Of a stretch of DNA of 64,000 bases, positions 17,906 through 29,617 are shown one piece after another. The first letter of the stretch is position 1, and every line of letters begins with the position of its first letter. Both the position numbers and the translations under genes were made by a program. The notes under the pieces are model-generated. The model saw only the letters and a program-made list of their open reading frames with translations, was not told where the DNA came from and searched no databases. The stretch lies in contig CP025326.1 of the NCBI GenBank assembly GCA_004014935.1, forward strand, positions 930,001 through 994,000. Direction: 5' to 3'. The DNA is from Saccharomycopsis malanga. Taxonomy: Eukaryota > Ascomycota > Saccharomycetes > Ascoideales > Saccharomycopsidaceae.

Positions 17906-19597
17906 CTATCTAGTGCTTTCAGAAGCAATCACCTCTATCTTTGGTTTTTGGTTCCCTCGAAGCACTGGGGCAATTCCATACATGTTTTTGTCAATATTAG
18001 CGTAAAAGTACACATTGTTCAAGAAGGTTTGGCCAAGAACGAAATAATCCTGGGTACTTTTATAATTCAAAGCAAACACACAATCTTGGTTCTTTTTTCT
18101 ATTAGTAGAAGGGTCCAAGTTTTTGAATTTCAAGTCCTCCCACGGAATGGTAATGTTCAACCCTTGGCTAAAAGTGATTTGAAGTGGGCTACCTTGTGCA
18201 GAGCAATTGATATAATAATGACTCTGAGCATTTTTGAGCTTGTAATGTTTTGCAAAACTTTTTATAATCAGTTTCGGTCCAAAGATGAACCTTTCAGTGC
18301 TTTCAATCACAGCATCATAAGTGACAAACAGTTTTGATTTCTTCTTGTAATTCGTTAATCCATCTAAAGATAGGTAGTTAATATTGATATAAGGTCTGTA
18401 AAGTTTGAATTTACTTTTAGAATCCATTTTTACAAGGGAAGATGGAAAATACTTGGTTTGCATGTTTTTGAAATAAGTCAATTTGCCTTGATATTTCGAC
18501 GTATCAATGGCTCCAAGAAGAAGCTTGCCTGCCCCGTTTTCATTGACATACATTGAATAGGAGCGCAGGTTAACAAGTCGATATACTTTCAAGTGGTCGA
18601 GAAGTGATAGGTTGTGTTTTTCGGTGTAGTTATTATAATACTTATTTCTATCCTTGTCACTGATGAAATTATTTTGGCTCACAAGCAGATCAAGCCCTAA
18701 TCCAAGAACACTTTGGAAATAGGTATTATCGTTATTTGCATTCACAGTACCGAACTCAAAATAGCTCATGTTGGTGTTCTCGTAGCTGGAATACACTGAG
18801 CCAAACGTGACGTTATCCCAACTCCAGCAGCCTTTCAAAAGCTTTGTAGAACGGCTTTCGACAAAGTTGGTAAGATAAGAAGTGTTACCATAATTGAAAC
18901 TAAAGGAGATATTTGGATCATATGAATTGTACATACAGGAATAAAGGTTCTTAGACTTTGAAGTCTTACAGTCTGTGAGTTGATTGCACGTAGTGTAATA
19001 AGTCTCATAAGTGTTGATGTCAAGGATAGATTGCATATCTTGCTCAGGGGTTCCAATCTTACCGTCAATCAAATAGTATACTGGCCCATTTACTCCACAA
19101 ACTGTGAGGTTAGAAGGCATATAACAGGCCTGGAGAAAGTCTAACACTCTATAGCCCTGTGTTTTGATAATACGGCCACTTTGGGTGATATTGTTCACAA
19201 AGGTTACATTCTGGCCCGAGGCAAGCTGTAAACTGTTATCTATATGGTTTGTTTCATTAGTAGTAGTATTATTGTTTTTGGGCTCAACTTTCTTTTTCTT
19301 TCTCTTTTCTAATAATATCTTGTCGCCGAAATCAAATATTCCTTTCTTGAGTTCTTCGCTTTCAAAATCTTTGTCAGGTTTATTAGCATTTTCTTCATAG
19401 TTTGTGAAAACATCCATATCTATCTCATTGACAAAATGTTTATAAGATCTAACTTTTCCACGGACTGTAGAAAATGTGTCTTCCATTGTTTGATAAGTTT
19501 CGGTTGACCTAAGAGTTTCAAATATCACTTTTGGAGTGAAAAGTGCAATAACAAGCACCATAAGAGGAAGCATCCTCCATTTAATTTTCTCTACCAT
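17906..19597 (-). CDS. Pepsin-fold membrane protein with altered active site (pseudo-aspartyl protease)
   Basis: This is a 563-aa type II membrane protein. A single hydrophobic segment lies at about residues 10-25, followed by a linker, a KRKKKK cluster and a lumenal pepsin-like domain from about residue 165. Fold hallmarks are VYYLIDGKIGTPEQDMQSILD (first lobe flap strand), LLLGAIDTSKYQGKLTYF (as in the yapsin/candidapepsin gaIDtaKYeGkL), and the closing DYFVLGQTFLNNVYFYANIDKNMYGIAP. The catalytic motifs are not conserved. DTGS becomes D193-I-N-T, and the second D(T/S)G becomes E432-S-T, so proteolysis is unlikely. About 14 N-glycosylation sequons are present. I infer a lumenal binding or scaffolding role; no orthologue name is recognised. 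Confidence 0.75.
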   Translation of the reverse strand: MVEKIKWRMLPLMVLVIALFTPKVIFETLRSTETYQTMEDTFSTVRGKVRSYKHFVNEIDMDVFTNYEENANKPDKDFESEELKKGIFDFGDKILLEKRKKKKVEPKNNNTTTNETNHIDNSLQLASGQNVTFVNNITQSGRIIKTQGYRVLDFLQACYMPSNLTVCGVNGPVYYLIDGKIGTPEQDMQSILDINTYETYYTTCNQLTDCKTSKSKNLYSCMYNSYDPNISFSFNYGNTSYLTNFVESRSTKLLKGCWSWDNVTFGSVYSSYENTNMSYFEFGTVNANNDNTYFQSVLGLGLDLLVSQNNFISDKDRNKYYNNYTEKHNLSLLDHLKVYRLVNLRSYSMYVNENGAGKLLLGAIDTSKYQGKLTYFKNMQTKYFPSSLVKMDSKSKFKLYRPYININYLSLDGLTNYKKKSKLFVTYDAVIESTERFIFGPKLIIKSFAKHYKLKNAQSHYYINCSAQGSPLQITFSQGLNITIPWEDLKFKNLDPSTNRKKNQDCVFALNYKSTQDYFVLGQTFLNNVYFYANIDKNMYGIAPVLRGNQKPKIEVIASESTR

Positions 19598-20414
19598 TTT
19601 AGTAAGAACTATTGAGCCTGATCTATTGTTAATGATATGTCAACGTCAAAGTTTATCAAAGCAGCCCAATGCTTTTTTAACAATTTTGAAATCTTTTCTC
19701 TTCGACTGTTACCAGAATGCCAACCCTGGAAAATCAGAAAAATGCCCTATACCTTTGCAAGGTAGAGAGATTTCATACTTATTTTATGGTGTAGCGCATC
19801 ATCTGGGGTATCACTATATACGGTTACCAAGCTTCAGGAGCCAGCCCAGGCTTCATAAAATCGCAAGCTTAATCATGCAAATCAATATCAGTTAGACTTT
19901 GGGGGTGTTTGGGTACTCGTGGGTGTTTGTTTATTGTGTGTAATAGTTTATTTCGAATATCCATGGCGCATCGACAATAGCCATAACGAGCCCGAATTGG
20001 GCTAATTAATTTGTGCAAAGCCCAATTTATTCCCTTAAAACGATATTTTCTGGTTCATCTATTGGTTTCCAGGAATAGTTCAACCATACATTCAAAATAC
20101 AATACAGCATGGTAAAATTACTTGATTGTATAACGCAGCAGATAAAAGCATCTCTAAACTATGCTCTAATGAAGTATTTAATTACTGTAATGTTATTTGC
20201 TGACTGATTTATTACAGTCAGGATATAAGTCATTTCATCCCTTTACTGCAATGAGGCAAGCAGGTCAAAGAAATGTATGTTTGTTAAAACTCAATTTTTT
20301 TTATAGGTACTTTATTTGAAGATAATGATATATATATATGCGTGAAAATTGAAAACAGAAAACAGTGAAAAATCCAGTTCGCCCCATATAGAACCAAAAT
20401 ACCAGTAGTGCAAT
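19598..20414. other. Divergent intergenic region upstream of FOL3
   Basis: An 817-bp region shared by two divergent genes. A hairpin with 9-bp arms (aattgggct at 19995-20003 and agcccaatt at 20019-20027, 15-nt loop) sits in the middle. A TA run lies near 20329-20338, ahead of FOL3. No ORF is supported. Confidence 0.45.
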
Positions 20415-21821
20415 ATGGGGATAGAATTGGGTCTCACGAGAATAGAGATATTGTTGAGGACTCTTGGGAATCCACATCGATCTACATGGAGGGCGATTCA
20501 TATTGCTGGCACGAATGGAAAAGGTTCCATATGTTCTTATCTTAGTTCGATATTTTCCTGTTCAATGGTCAAGGTGGGCAAGTTCACGTCGCCTCATCTT
20601 GTCAATGTGAACGACTCCATCATGATTTCGGGGAAGCCAGTGCTGTTTGATATGTTTGGCAGTGTGATGTCGAGGGTGAAAGCGGTTGATGAAGCACATA
20701 ACATCAAAGCTACGGAATTTGAGCTTTTGACCGCAGTGGCTTTTGAAATCTTCAGAATTGAAAGAGTCAAGTTGGCTATTATAGAAGTCGGACTAGGCGG
20801 AAGACTTGATTCCACCAATATACTTCCTCCGTGTGAAAAGAAAGATCAATCGAAAGTTGACTGGGCTAAATATGGAGTTCTAGCCACAGGTATATCCAAA
20901 ATTTCAATGGATCACGAAAACATTTTAGGATCAACTATTGAGGCAATTGCCCGTGAAAAAGCAGGAATCATCAAACCACAAGTGCCATGTGTAATAGATG
21001 GGTCCAATCCACCTGAGGTGTTGAATGTAGTGAAACATCAAGGTGTTGTCAACAAGTCCCAAGTGGTTGTAGAATATTTGGACAATACCAGTCACACATT
21101 CAAGTTCCTTCATAGTACAAACCTTGACGATATTTGTTTGGACAAACTTCAACTACCACTTCTTGGCTCATATCAATATAATAATCTTTCGGTGGCTCTT
21201 CGTATAGTAGACTTGGTGAACTCGATGTTCGAGGGAAACCTTGTCACCACAGCATCTATTTTAGAAGGTATATGTACGACAAAATGGCCTGGAAGGGTGC
21301 AGAAATTAAACTTTAAGCCCTCTACAGCAGAGTCGTTTGAGGTCCTATTGGATGGTGCTCATAATGAATCTGCTGCCTTAGAGTTGCAAAAGTTTATAAA
21401 CTCCGAAATACGGTGTGGAAAATTGAAAAAACAAATTGTCTTTGTAATATCAATGACATCCTCTAAAGACATCACCAAGGTCCTCAAACCATTGCTCTCC
21501 AAAAGTATTAACGACTTTGATGACATTGTCGTCTATTTGACAAACTTTGACCGTCACCGTCCAGTAGCAGGAATGCCTTGGATCAAATCTTACAACTGTA
21601 ATATTCTCCGAGAAAAGATTCTACAGACCATTCCTGATTTGGCCAAAACTCCAGAAGACATCAAGATTCAACCTGATTTGAAACAGTTGCTTCAGACAGA
21701 CTTGTTGCAGCTTACAAAGGAGAATTCATGCTCTGTTGTTGTTTGCGGAAGTTTGTATTTAGTTGGAGAAGTATTGCGTACCCATTTGAATAATGGCGGT
21801 GATGTTTCGGATGTATACTAG
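20415..21821 (+). CDS. FOL3: Dihydrofolate synthetase Fol3 (Mur ligase family)
   Basis: This 468-aa enzyme adds glutamate to dihydropteroate with ATP to make dihydrofolate. Visible motifs are the P loop IAGTNGKGS (about residues 30-37), KVGKFTSPHL, EVGLGGRLDSTN (the folate synthase signature), ISMDHENILGSTIEAIAREKAGIIK, LLGSYQYNNLSVAL, WPGRVQKL and LDGAHN. It is separated from the mitochondrial folylpolyglutamate synthase Met7 mainly by length and lack of a presequence, so FOL3 is the better call. The start ATG at 20415 places the GLTRIEILLRTLGNP helix directly after the initiator, as in the family. Confidence 0.88.
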   Translation: MGIELGLTRIEILLRTLGNPHRSTWRAIHIAGTNGKGSICSYLSSIFSCSMVKVGKFTSPHLVNVNDSIMISGKPVLFDMFGSVMSRVKAVDEAHNIKATEFELLTAVAFEIFRIERVKLAIIEVGLGGRLDSTNILPPCEKKDQSKVDWAKYGVLATGISKISMDHENILGSTIEAIAREKAGIIKPQVPCVIDGSNPPEVLNVVKHQGVVNKSQVVVEYLDNTSHTFKFLHSTNLDDICLDKLQLPLLGSYQYNNLSVALRIVDLVNSMFEGNLVTTASILEGICTTKWPGRVQKLNFKPSTAESFEVLLDGAHNESAALELQKFINSEIRCGKLKKQIVFVISMTSSKDITKVLKPLLSKSINDFDDIVVYLTNFDRHRPVAGMPWIKSYNCNILREKILQTIPDLAKTPEDIKIQPDLKQLLQTDLLQLTKENSCSVVVCGSLYLVGEVLRTHLNNGGDVSDVY

Positions 21822-23007
<1,186 letters not shown>

Positions 23008-24285
23008 CTAATGTTGTTGGCCGTAAACGACACGATAATTTTGATATTGCATGTTTGGAGGAGGTCTAGTGTCTTTACCCCATCCAGATTTCAACAATCT
23101 GCCGTTCAAGTTGTAACCGCTCATTTGAACGATTGCAATGGCAGCTCTTTCATGGGTGTCGTATTTAACAAAGGCACAACCTTTTTCAGGATGGAATTTG
23201 AAATCAACAATAAAGCCATAAGTTTGTAACAAAGGAATCAAATCGTTTTGAGAAGTGAAATGGGCCAAGTTACCCAAATAGACAGTTGTTTGCCAGTTAG
23301 GGGTTTGTCTTAAAACGTAATCGTAAGTTTGAACCGGATTTAAGCCCATTGGAATAGGACCATTGTTCAAGTTACCATTACCGTTTACTGCATTACCAGC
23401 AGGAGGTTGACCACCATTAGGCAAAGGCAAGTTAGCCAAAACGTTAGAAGGCAAACCACCATTGTTAGTAGCACCAACATTATTGTTGAAACCATTAGCA
23501 CCGTTGAGAGGACCATTGTTGTTGAGATTGTTGTTGTTGTTCATATTGTTGAATTGATGGTGGCCATGATGATGATGGTTGTGGTTACTTCTGTTCAACT
23601 GTTGTTTATGAGAAGCCCAGTTGAGACGGATTTGTCTTCCGCCAATCCATTCGCCATTCATGGTTTGTAAAGCGTTTTCAGCATCAGTATGGTCAGAAAA
23701 AGAGACAAAACCATAGCCTCTGGATCTTCCGGTTTGCATGTCCCACATAACATGAGCAGAAATCAAAGACGGGAATCTAGAAAAGGACTTGCCCAACAAT
23801 TCATCGTTGACCTCAGAAGACAAATCACCTACAAAAAGATTGAAATAATCACTGGTCTTGGTGGATTGCGACTGGAAAGCCCAGTTGATGGAAATCTCAG
23901 AGTTGTTGATGGCTCTACCACTCAAGGTATGCTTGGCCATCTCAGCTGATTGGGTGTTGTCATACTCAATGAAAGCATAGTTGAACCCAGGTCTGTTCTT
24001 GTCAAACAAAATCTTAACAGATTGGACTTGTCCGGTCACATTGAAAAGCTCCCTCAACATGTCTTCAGTGACAGTCTTTGGCAACCCAGAAACGTACAAG
24101 ATAGTGTTGGATACCTCTCTACCACCCTCAATAGCATTTGCAGGCGGAACCTCCGCTTGTTCGTTTGGTTGTGCTGGTGCTTGACTGCTGCCATTGCTCT
24201 CTGGCGCAGCGCCCTGTTGGCTTCCTTGTTGTTGGCTTCCCGATTGGGCTGGAGTCTCAGCTTGGGCAATTGGTTCGGCACTCAT
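23008..24285 (-). CDS. PUB1: Poly(U)-binding protein Pub1/TIA-1 family (three RRMs)
   Basis: This 425-aa RNA-binding protein has a Gln/Ala/Pro-rich N-terminus (1-55). RRM1 (about 60-137; NTILYVSGLPKTV, RNP1 NYAFIEY) and RRM2 (about 148-226; FNLFVGDLSSEV, RGYGFVSF) follow. Then comes a His/Asn/Gly-rich linker of about 100 residues, RRM3 (about 335-405; TTVYLGNLAHFT, GCAFVKYDTHERA), and a short tail. Pub1 binds AU- and U-rich 3' UTRs, stabilises mRNAs and joins stress granules; the low-complexity linker is the part linked to assembly in that family. The architecture and RRM spacing match Pub1 rather than Nam8 or Ngr1. Confidence 0.92.
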   Translation of the reverse strand: MSAEPIAQAETPAQSGSQQQGSQQGAAPESNGSSQAPAQPNEQAEVPPANAIEGGREVSNTILYVSGLPKTVTEDMLRELFNVTGQVQSVKILFDKNRPGFNYAFIEYDNTQSAEMAKHTLSGRAINNSEISINWAFQSQSTKTSDYFNLFVGDLSSEVNDELLGKSFSRFPSLISAHVMWDMQTGRSRGYGFVSFSDHTDAENALQTMNGEWIGGRQIRLNWASHKQQLNRSNHNHHHHGHHQFNNMNNNNNLNNNGPLNGANGFNNNVGATNNGGLPSNVLANLPLPNGGQPPAGNAVNGNGNLNNGPIPMGLNPVQTYDYVLRQTPNWQTTVYLGNLAHFTSQNDLIPLLQTYGFIVDFKFHPEKGCAFVKYDTHERAAIAIVQMSGYNLNGRLLKSGWGKDTRPPPNMQYQNYRVVYGQQH

Positions 24286-27200
24286 CTTATCGTATTTTCA
24301 AATGATATAAACACTAAAAAAACCCTTACAAAAATATAAAAAAAGAATCAATAAAAGACTAGAAAAAAAGACTAGAAAAAAATCTGGACAAAAAGACAAA
24401 AAAAAAAATCAAATCAGCTTTTGCTTTCTACTCCTCGTCTTGGTTGAAGATTGATTGTTTATCAGAGTGCAACGTAAGAGTTTTTTTTTTTTTTCTTTTC
24501 TTTCTATACTATATTTTTTTTTTATCATTTTTTTAGGTGGGCCGCTTGAAAAAGCCTTCGCGACTACGGAACGTTTTCGAATCTTACAGGTATAGGGGGA
24601 AATAACACCCTGGAAAATCATATAAAATTTGCTAGTCAGACCCTACTGTATACTAATAACAACTCTACACTCTATGTATACTCAACATGCCCTCTACCCC
24701 CCCTGTTGAAACTCAAAATCCGTAACTACATTTGTCAATATCACATCCCCAGATTAACCTCCAGAAGGTGAAAATTTTGCATGGCCGCCCAATTAGGAAG
24801 TATAACGCGGTCGGGTAATGATCCAATACGATGGTAAGTGGTTACGAGCGCGTGCATCAGTATTTATTATGGATTAACTGGTTTTTCAATAAGAAATGTG
24901 ATGGTTTATTTTTGCTCAATGTATTGTTGGCCTGGAAAGATTGAGATGAGGCAGTTAATTACATTTTTTTCTCTTCACAGTCTCGTCACCCGCTTAAAGA
25001 AAAAATTTACTATGGGTTACCCGGAACACGGTCACATGTGTGATTATGTAATAGAGTAGGAGGTGTACAAGCTGTTCAACATGGAGGAGAGAAAGGCAGG
25101 AATATTCAAGTATTATAAGTATTATAAGTATTATAAGGGATAAGTGAGAAAAGTCTGGTATTTTTGAGTTGTATCTGTGATAAATCTTGGAGAAGGTTTA
25201 TGTCATATATGTCAAGTTTTGTAGATGAAATGTGTTTATGAAAAACTAGTTTGAGTAGACATGTAATTGTTATGACCATATGCCTAATATCTTGTCATCT
25301 TGCTTAAAAAACTTTACGAATTGTCTTTTTCTTTCAACTTGTTTGTCTACAGTGTAATGCAGTGATTAAAAGCCTTTTTTTCAAAGAAACTGCTTTCAAA
25401 CATGCAAGTGACAAAGCTGATAATACTAATAATTTTTGATATACATTTTTTTCAAGTTATGAACGGTGCTAGTAAGGCCTTTGGGAAAAAATTTGGCAAG
25501 GTACCAGAAAATCAAACACTTGCAATCATTTTCTCCGACTTGGAAATCCAAGTCAAGAGATATTGTCTTGGAAGTTTTAAATTGTTGAAGTAGATAGTGC
25601 ACCACGTATTTCATGCAAAGTTATCAGAAAGATGTTTGATGAAAGAGATTCTCTTTTGGGTAAATTGGTGGAGCGAGTAATAATTATATACTTCTGTTTC
25701 CGGGAAAGCCAATAGTTATTTTTGTCGGGCCATTGAATGGTCCAAAACCTGTATTTTCGCCCATCTTAAAGTGTCGTACAATTATCCAAAAATGGTCACG
25801 GTTCGTTCGGTGAATTTCTGAAACCAGAATTAAACTTGAGTCATAAATAGAAAGCAATGCATCAAGTCATTACGGCCGAAAGGTTTCTAGTCATTTCCCC
25901 ACACAGGTTGTATCTTTTTCAGCAGTTTTTACTTTGTAGTACAATGCTTACAGGGTAAAACTAATATATCTCAACAATGCACCACCGTTACTGCCAGAAA
26001 CAGTAACCTTACAGAAAGTTATCCTAGTTACATCATACTGAACAGCAATCACATCTTGTTATTCTACTATTCAACTCCAAACCTCTACCAAACAATGAAC
26101 AAGTTTTCAAATCACACAACCGGCATATCCGGTCAAATGTCTGAGGTCCTCAGCTCAGACTACAACGGCTGTAGCTGCCGTTAGAATGAACTTCTCCCGA
26201 GACAATAACACAGCCTTTATCCGTGGGAATAAGAGTGTGAAGCCTCAAGATCATTTGGACAAAAAACACACCACTTTTTTTTCTCCAACTAATTAGACTA
26301 CCATGCACCCTATATACGAGACAACAAATTGGGACACCAGTCCGAAGCCTCCAGTGGCGGAAAACAACCTGAAAATTTTTCTAGACTTGTTGCTACGGTA
26401 TGCTTGCATCCAAACGTTTCCATATTATGTAGGAATGGCTAGTGTTACTGTTGGATATCTCAGATTGATAGATTATTCAATACTTTTTGCAAAAATCATG
26501 TATTCAACGCATTTGCAGCAGATTATATATATTCAGTAAACAATTCAGAGAACACCGTATATAGAACAGATGTGTATCAGCAATGATGTAGCTACAATTA
26601 CCATTTAAATCGCTAATATGATTAGCACACCGTTGATAGCCTATAGGCACTATAGTTATTCCGGGGTATTCTTCATACGAAAAAAGTAAAAGAGAAAATG
26701 GGCCGATGCTTTCACCGACCAATAAGACTCCTTTGAGGCAATTTATTTAGTTCCTTTTAGACTTACACCCACAGCACGCCCAGCTTCGGGTAAACGAACC
26801 TTTGGAATCTTCAAAGATTGAGAAGGAATTACAATCAATCAATTAAGATCAATCAATTGGATATTTTTACGTCTTTAATTGCGATTTGCCACCATCAATA
26901 GACAGAACCTTAAAGCGTAGAATAGCAAAGTGCTCCACAACCCTCTAAAAAAAGAAAGTCGCCAAACGAGACTAATGCCAGGTTCTTATAGTAGCGGCGC
27001 ACGACCGCCTAAAAGCCTGTTTGCAATCGTAAGATTATTTTCCCAATAACGGCCAGTGGCTATATTGTCCAGACTAGTGAGTGGTTAGTCTCAGAGCATC
27101 TCAGGGCCCCATCTATTGACGCATTGCAAACAGCCAACTGGACTACAGGCCTCCGAAATATGCATCTTTCGATGGTGATCCAGCCGTAAGTCCACACTGA

Positions 27201-27704
27201 GGATCGTATTCGGCAAAGCAGATATATCAGCAGATTGCCAATTTAATTAATTATGAGGTGCAATTGTGCTGGGAAATATCACTGAATTTTCAAATAGACA
27301 GACATATAATTATAGTGGAAAAAAAAAATCAGCGCATGATTAGGTTTACATCTCGCATGTGCATGAGGGCGCATGCATAATTATGCATACAAACGCGTTT
27401 TAATACGTCTTCACACATCACCATACGTCAGGATATAAAGCCCTTTTGGAGCGAATATATCGATATTGCATTTTTACTATACATTTTCGCTAAAGAATGG
27501 GCATTACCATTTAGGGGCAACGATTAAAAAGCATAATTCTTTATTTGGAGAGCTTTGTTTTACTTTTTTTCTTTTATTTTTCAGCTATTTATTTATTTAG
27601 TTATTTTTTTTCTTCACTTTTTTCAGATATATATTTCGTGGAGATCCTGTGTGACTGATGAAGTTGTAGAAAGGTTTTAGGTCAACATAAGTTTCTCTGT
27701 GACA
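24286..27704. other. 3.4-kb gene-poor stretch between PUB1 and globin 1
   Basis: This is the longest stretch without a supported gene. It contains the PUB1 promoter with poly-A/T runs, a three-unit tandem of gtattataa (about 25112-25138), a perfect 18-nt inverted repeat (25537-25554, arms gacttgga/tccaagtc) and ATGCAT palindromes near globin 1. Frames of 62-78 codons (25402, 26303) show no domain or family similarity that I recognise. It may hold a long regulatory region, a non-coding RNA or a short gene that I cannot see. Confidence 0.45.
27356..27390. promoter_or_regulatory. GCATGC/ATGCAT palindrome cluster upstream of globin 1
   Basis: A cluster of gcatgtgcatgagggcgcatgc strings leads into the perfect 16-bp palindrome ATGCATAATTATGCAT (27373-27388), 317 bp upstream of the start codon. 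A comparable TGCAT-rich palindrome field occurs ahead of the second globin gene. A shared regulatory role is inferred. Confidence 0.4.
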
Positions 27705-28895
27705 ATGGTGATGCAGTTTTTTTCAAATACCCATAACGAATCAATGAGACCGGCATCTGGTTCTTCTTATACGACATTTCCTAAATCTGAAGCATCATTT
27801 GCCTTTTCGCAGCCAACAATGACTACTGAAGTCTCCTCTATAGGAAAACATCACAATTCAGACCATTATCAGCACAAGTCAGTTGGTCGCAAGACTTCCA
27901 ACTTGAGTTTGGGCAGAACCTCTAGTCGCCAGTCATATCTGTCTTCACATAAACATAGTGCCTATGTAGCTTCTTTGCGGGCTCACCAAGGTCCTTTGAC
28001 CCTCAAACTTACGCAGCATGATATCAAAAAGCTCAGAGCCAGCTGGACACAGATGTTGAATGACATCTATGAAGAAAGCTCGGATTCTTCTGACGAAGAT
28101 TTGAATAAAAACTTTTCCAACCATTACAGACTTCATAAATCGAATTCTAAGAGTCATAACCAGCTAGACCGTTCCAACTATGGTGCTTCAGGAGTAGCAT
28201 CGTCGATTTTCTGCCGCCAGCTATATATGAATTTGGTTGCTGAGAACCCCCAGCTAGATTCGTTGTTTCCTACGATTCTCCACCAGGCTTCTGCGCTTTC
28301 TGGCGTCATAACAATCGCCATCAGCAGCCTAGAAAACATACATATTTTGGACGACTACTTGAACAGCATTGGAAGAAGACACTCCCGTATTCTTGGTATT
28401 GAGTCGACGCACTTTGAGATGATGGCAGAGGCTCTCATTACCACTTTCGAAGATCGGTTTGGCGAGCATTTCACATACGAATTGGAAGATCTCTGGCTTC
28501 GATTGTACCAATACTTGGCCAACAAATTGCTTGAAAACTATACTGAAAGCTATTTGCTTATGGAAGATGGCACCGTCACTCCTACGATGCCTGTCATTGA
28601 CCCTTTAACTGGCGACATTGTTAACCATAGTCTCCCTCTACATTCCACCCTCTCGTCCGTGCCTACAACCCCAAGCTCAGATATACTGTCCATGGGAAAC
28701 ACATCCGACATGGATAGCTTGTACTCTAGCACTGACTCTCTGTCTGTCAGACAAGAAGATAGCCACCATTCCTTGGAGACCGCCTTCACCAAGTTGTCAA
28801 TCCACCAGGATGGACCTGAGGTGGGCAATTCTGTTTCCAAGAAAAACCCTCTTTCAAAGCTTTACAATTTCTACAAACCCAAAGTCATTAGATGA
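27705..28895 (+). CDS. Globin-domain heme protein 1 (YNL234W-like)
   Basis: This is a 396-aa protein from the ATG at 27705 (the in-frame GTG two codons earlier was rejected). After ~98 Ser/His-rich residues comes a globin domain: helix A LTQHDIKKLRASWTQML, then helix B SSIFCRQLYMNLV, distal-region His193 in FPTILHQASALSG, and the likely proximal His226 in NSIGRRHSRILGIESTHFEMM. Further helices follow in LITTFEDRFGEHFTYELEDLWLRLYQYL. A ~45-residue Ser/Asp/Asn-rich insert separates helices A and B, which is unusual. The C-terminal ~120 residues are Ser/Thr/Pro-rich. The related S. cerevisiae YNL234W binds heme and has been linked to stress signalling. It is paralogous to the gene at 38603. No reductase domain is present, so it is not a Yhb1 flavohemoglobin. 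Confidence 0.85.
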   Translation: MVMQFFSNTHNESMRPASGSSYTTFPKSEASFAFSQPTMTTEVSSIGKHHNSDHYQHKSVGRKTSNLSLGRTSSRQSYLSSHKHSAYVASLRAHQGPLTLKLTQHDIKKLRASWTQMLNDIYEESSDSSDEDLNKNFSNHYRLHKSNSKSHNQLDRSNYGASGVASSIFCRQLYMNLVAENPQLDSLFPTILHQASALSGVITIAISSLENIHILDDYLNSIGRRHSRILGIESTHFEMMAEALITTFEDRFGEHFTYELEDLWLRLYQYLANKLLENYTESYLLMEDGTVTPTMPVIDPLTGDIVNHSLPLHSTLSSVPTTPSSDILSMGNTSDMDSLYSSTDSLSVRQEDSHHSLETAFTKLSIHQDGPEVGNSVSKKNPLSKLYNFYKPKVIR

Positions 28896-29269
28896 TGCCT
28901 AATTTAATTCATGTTATGTTTATGATGTCTGTTCATTTAATTTGTAAGCTTGTAGAAAAATATCATCCATTCACATTCCTCCAGTTGCAATATTTAAAAC
29001 ACACGTGTGATCATACACCATGTTGTCTTACTATGTCATCCTCTATGCCCTGTAGGTCTCAAACACCAAGAGTTAGTCATAAAATTTTAGCATTCCGATG
29101 CCGAAAAATGGTCATTTTTACAGACCCTACGTTGCAGGGCTTATTCACTAGTCTAATGTTTCACTATAGTGGCTTTTTACGGGGCAATTTCACACCCATT
29201 ACGAAAACGGAACCATAAAAGTATATTCTACTACAGAGGCAGACTAAAAAAAAACTGTTTTTATATTAA
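28896..29269. other. Globin 1 3' flank
   Basis: AT-rich 3' flank leading into a SINE-like copy; nothing else is recognised. Confidence 0.4.
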
Positions 29270-29452
29270 ATCCAAAGTTGATAGACTCTCCAAGAAGGGA
29301 AAAAAGACCAATTGTGCTTACTTTCAAGCAATTGGGTGAGAAGATTATCATTAACAGGATTTGATTGGGTCTTGCCAAGCCCCTTTAGACATCTCACGTA
29401 TATACAAAACTGATATTTACTGGGCTTGAAATACAAGAATTTATTATATTAT
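29270..29452 (+). repeat. SINE-like repeat, family 1, copy 5
   Basis: A plus-strand copy with a degraded head (caaagttgatagactctcc in place of the A-box line). It continues with the link gggaaaaaagaccaattgtgc, the body caagcaattgggtgagaagatta, then ttgattgggtcttgccaagccc. The tail core acgtatatacaaaactgatatt and an ATT-rich end complete it. It shares the caattgggtga body with the copies at 35483, 40110 and 41331. Confidence 0.75.
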
Positions 29453-29617
29453 AGGATATGTAGCCTACTGTTAGTTGCTGCATGTTGGGACGATTATCGG
29501 GGTGCTGCATGAAAAAGTGAAAAATACAATTTTACATTGAAATATTGTGAGAAACCACTAGATGTTACTTTAGGCCATCAACGAGTGATCAAACGGTTTT
29601 TAGTCATATAAAAACTG
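29453..29617. other. Promoter region of the TatD gene
   Basis: A short spacer between the SINE-like tail and the TatD start codon; no discrete site is identified. Confidence 0.35.

Noticed and set aside
25402-25593. A 63-codon frame containing MNGASKAFGKKFGKVP
   Set aside because: It begins with a hydrophobic stretch typical of AT-rich DNA and matches no family I know. It could be a fragment but cannot be supported.
26095-26184. A 29-codon ORF ending CSCR that resembles a CaaX pheromone precursor
   Set aside because: The last four residues have no aliphatic pair and Arg is a poor terminal residue. The match to an a-factor gene rests on length and one cysteine.
26303-26539. A 78-codon frame in the gene-poor stretch
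   Set aside because: No domain, family string or coding-like bias recognised; its composition follows the surrounding DNA.
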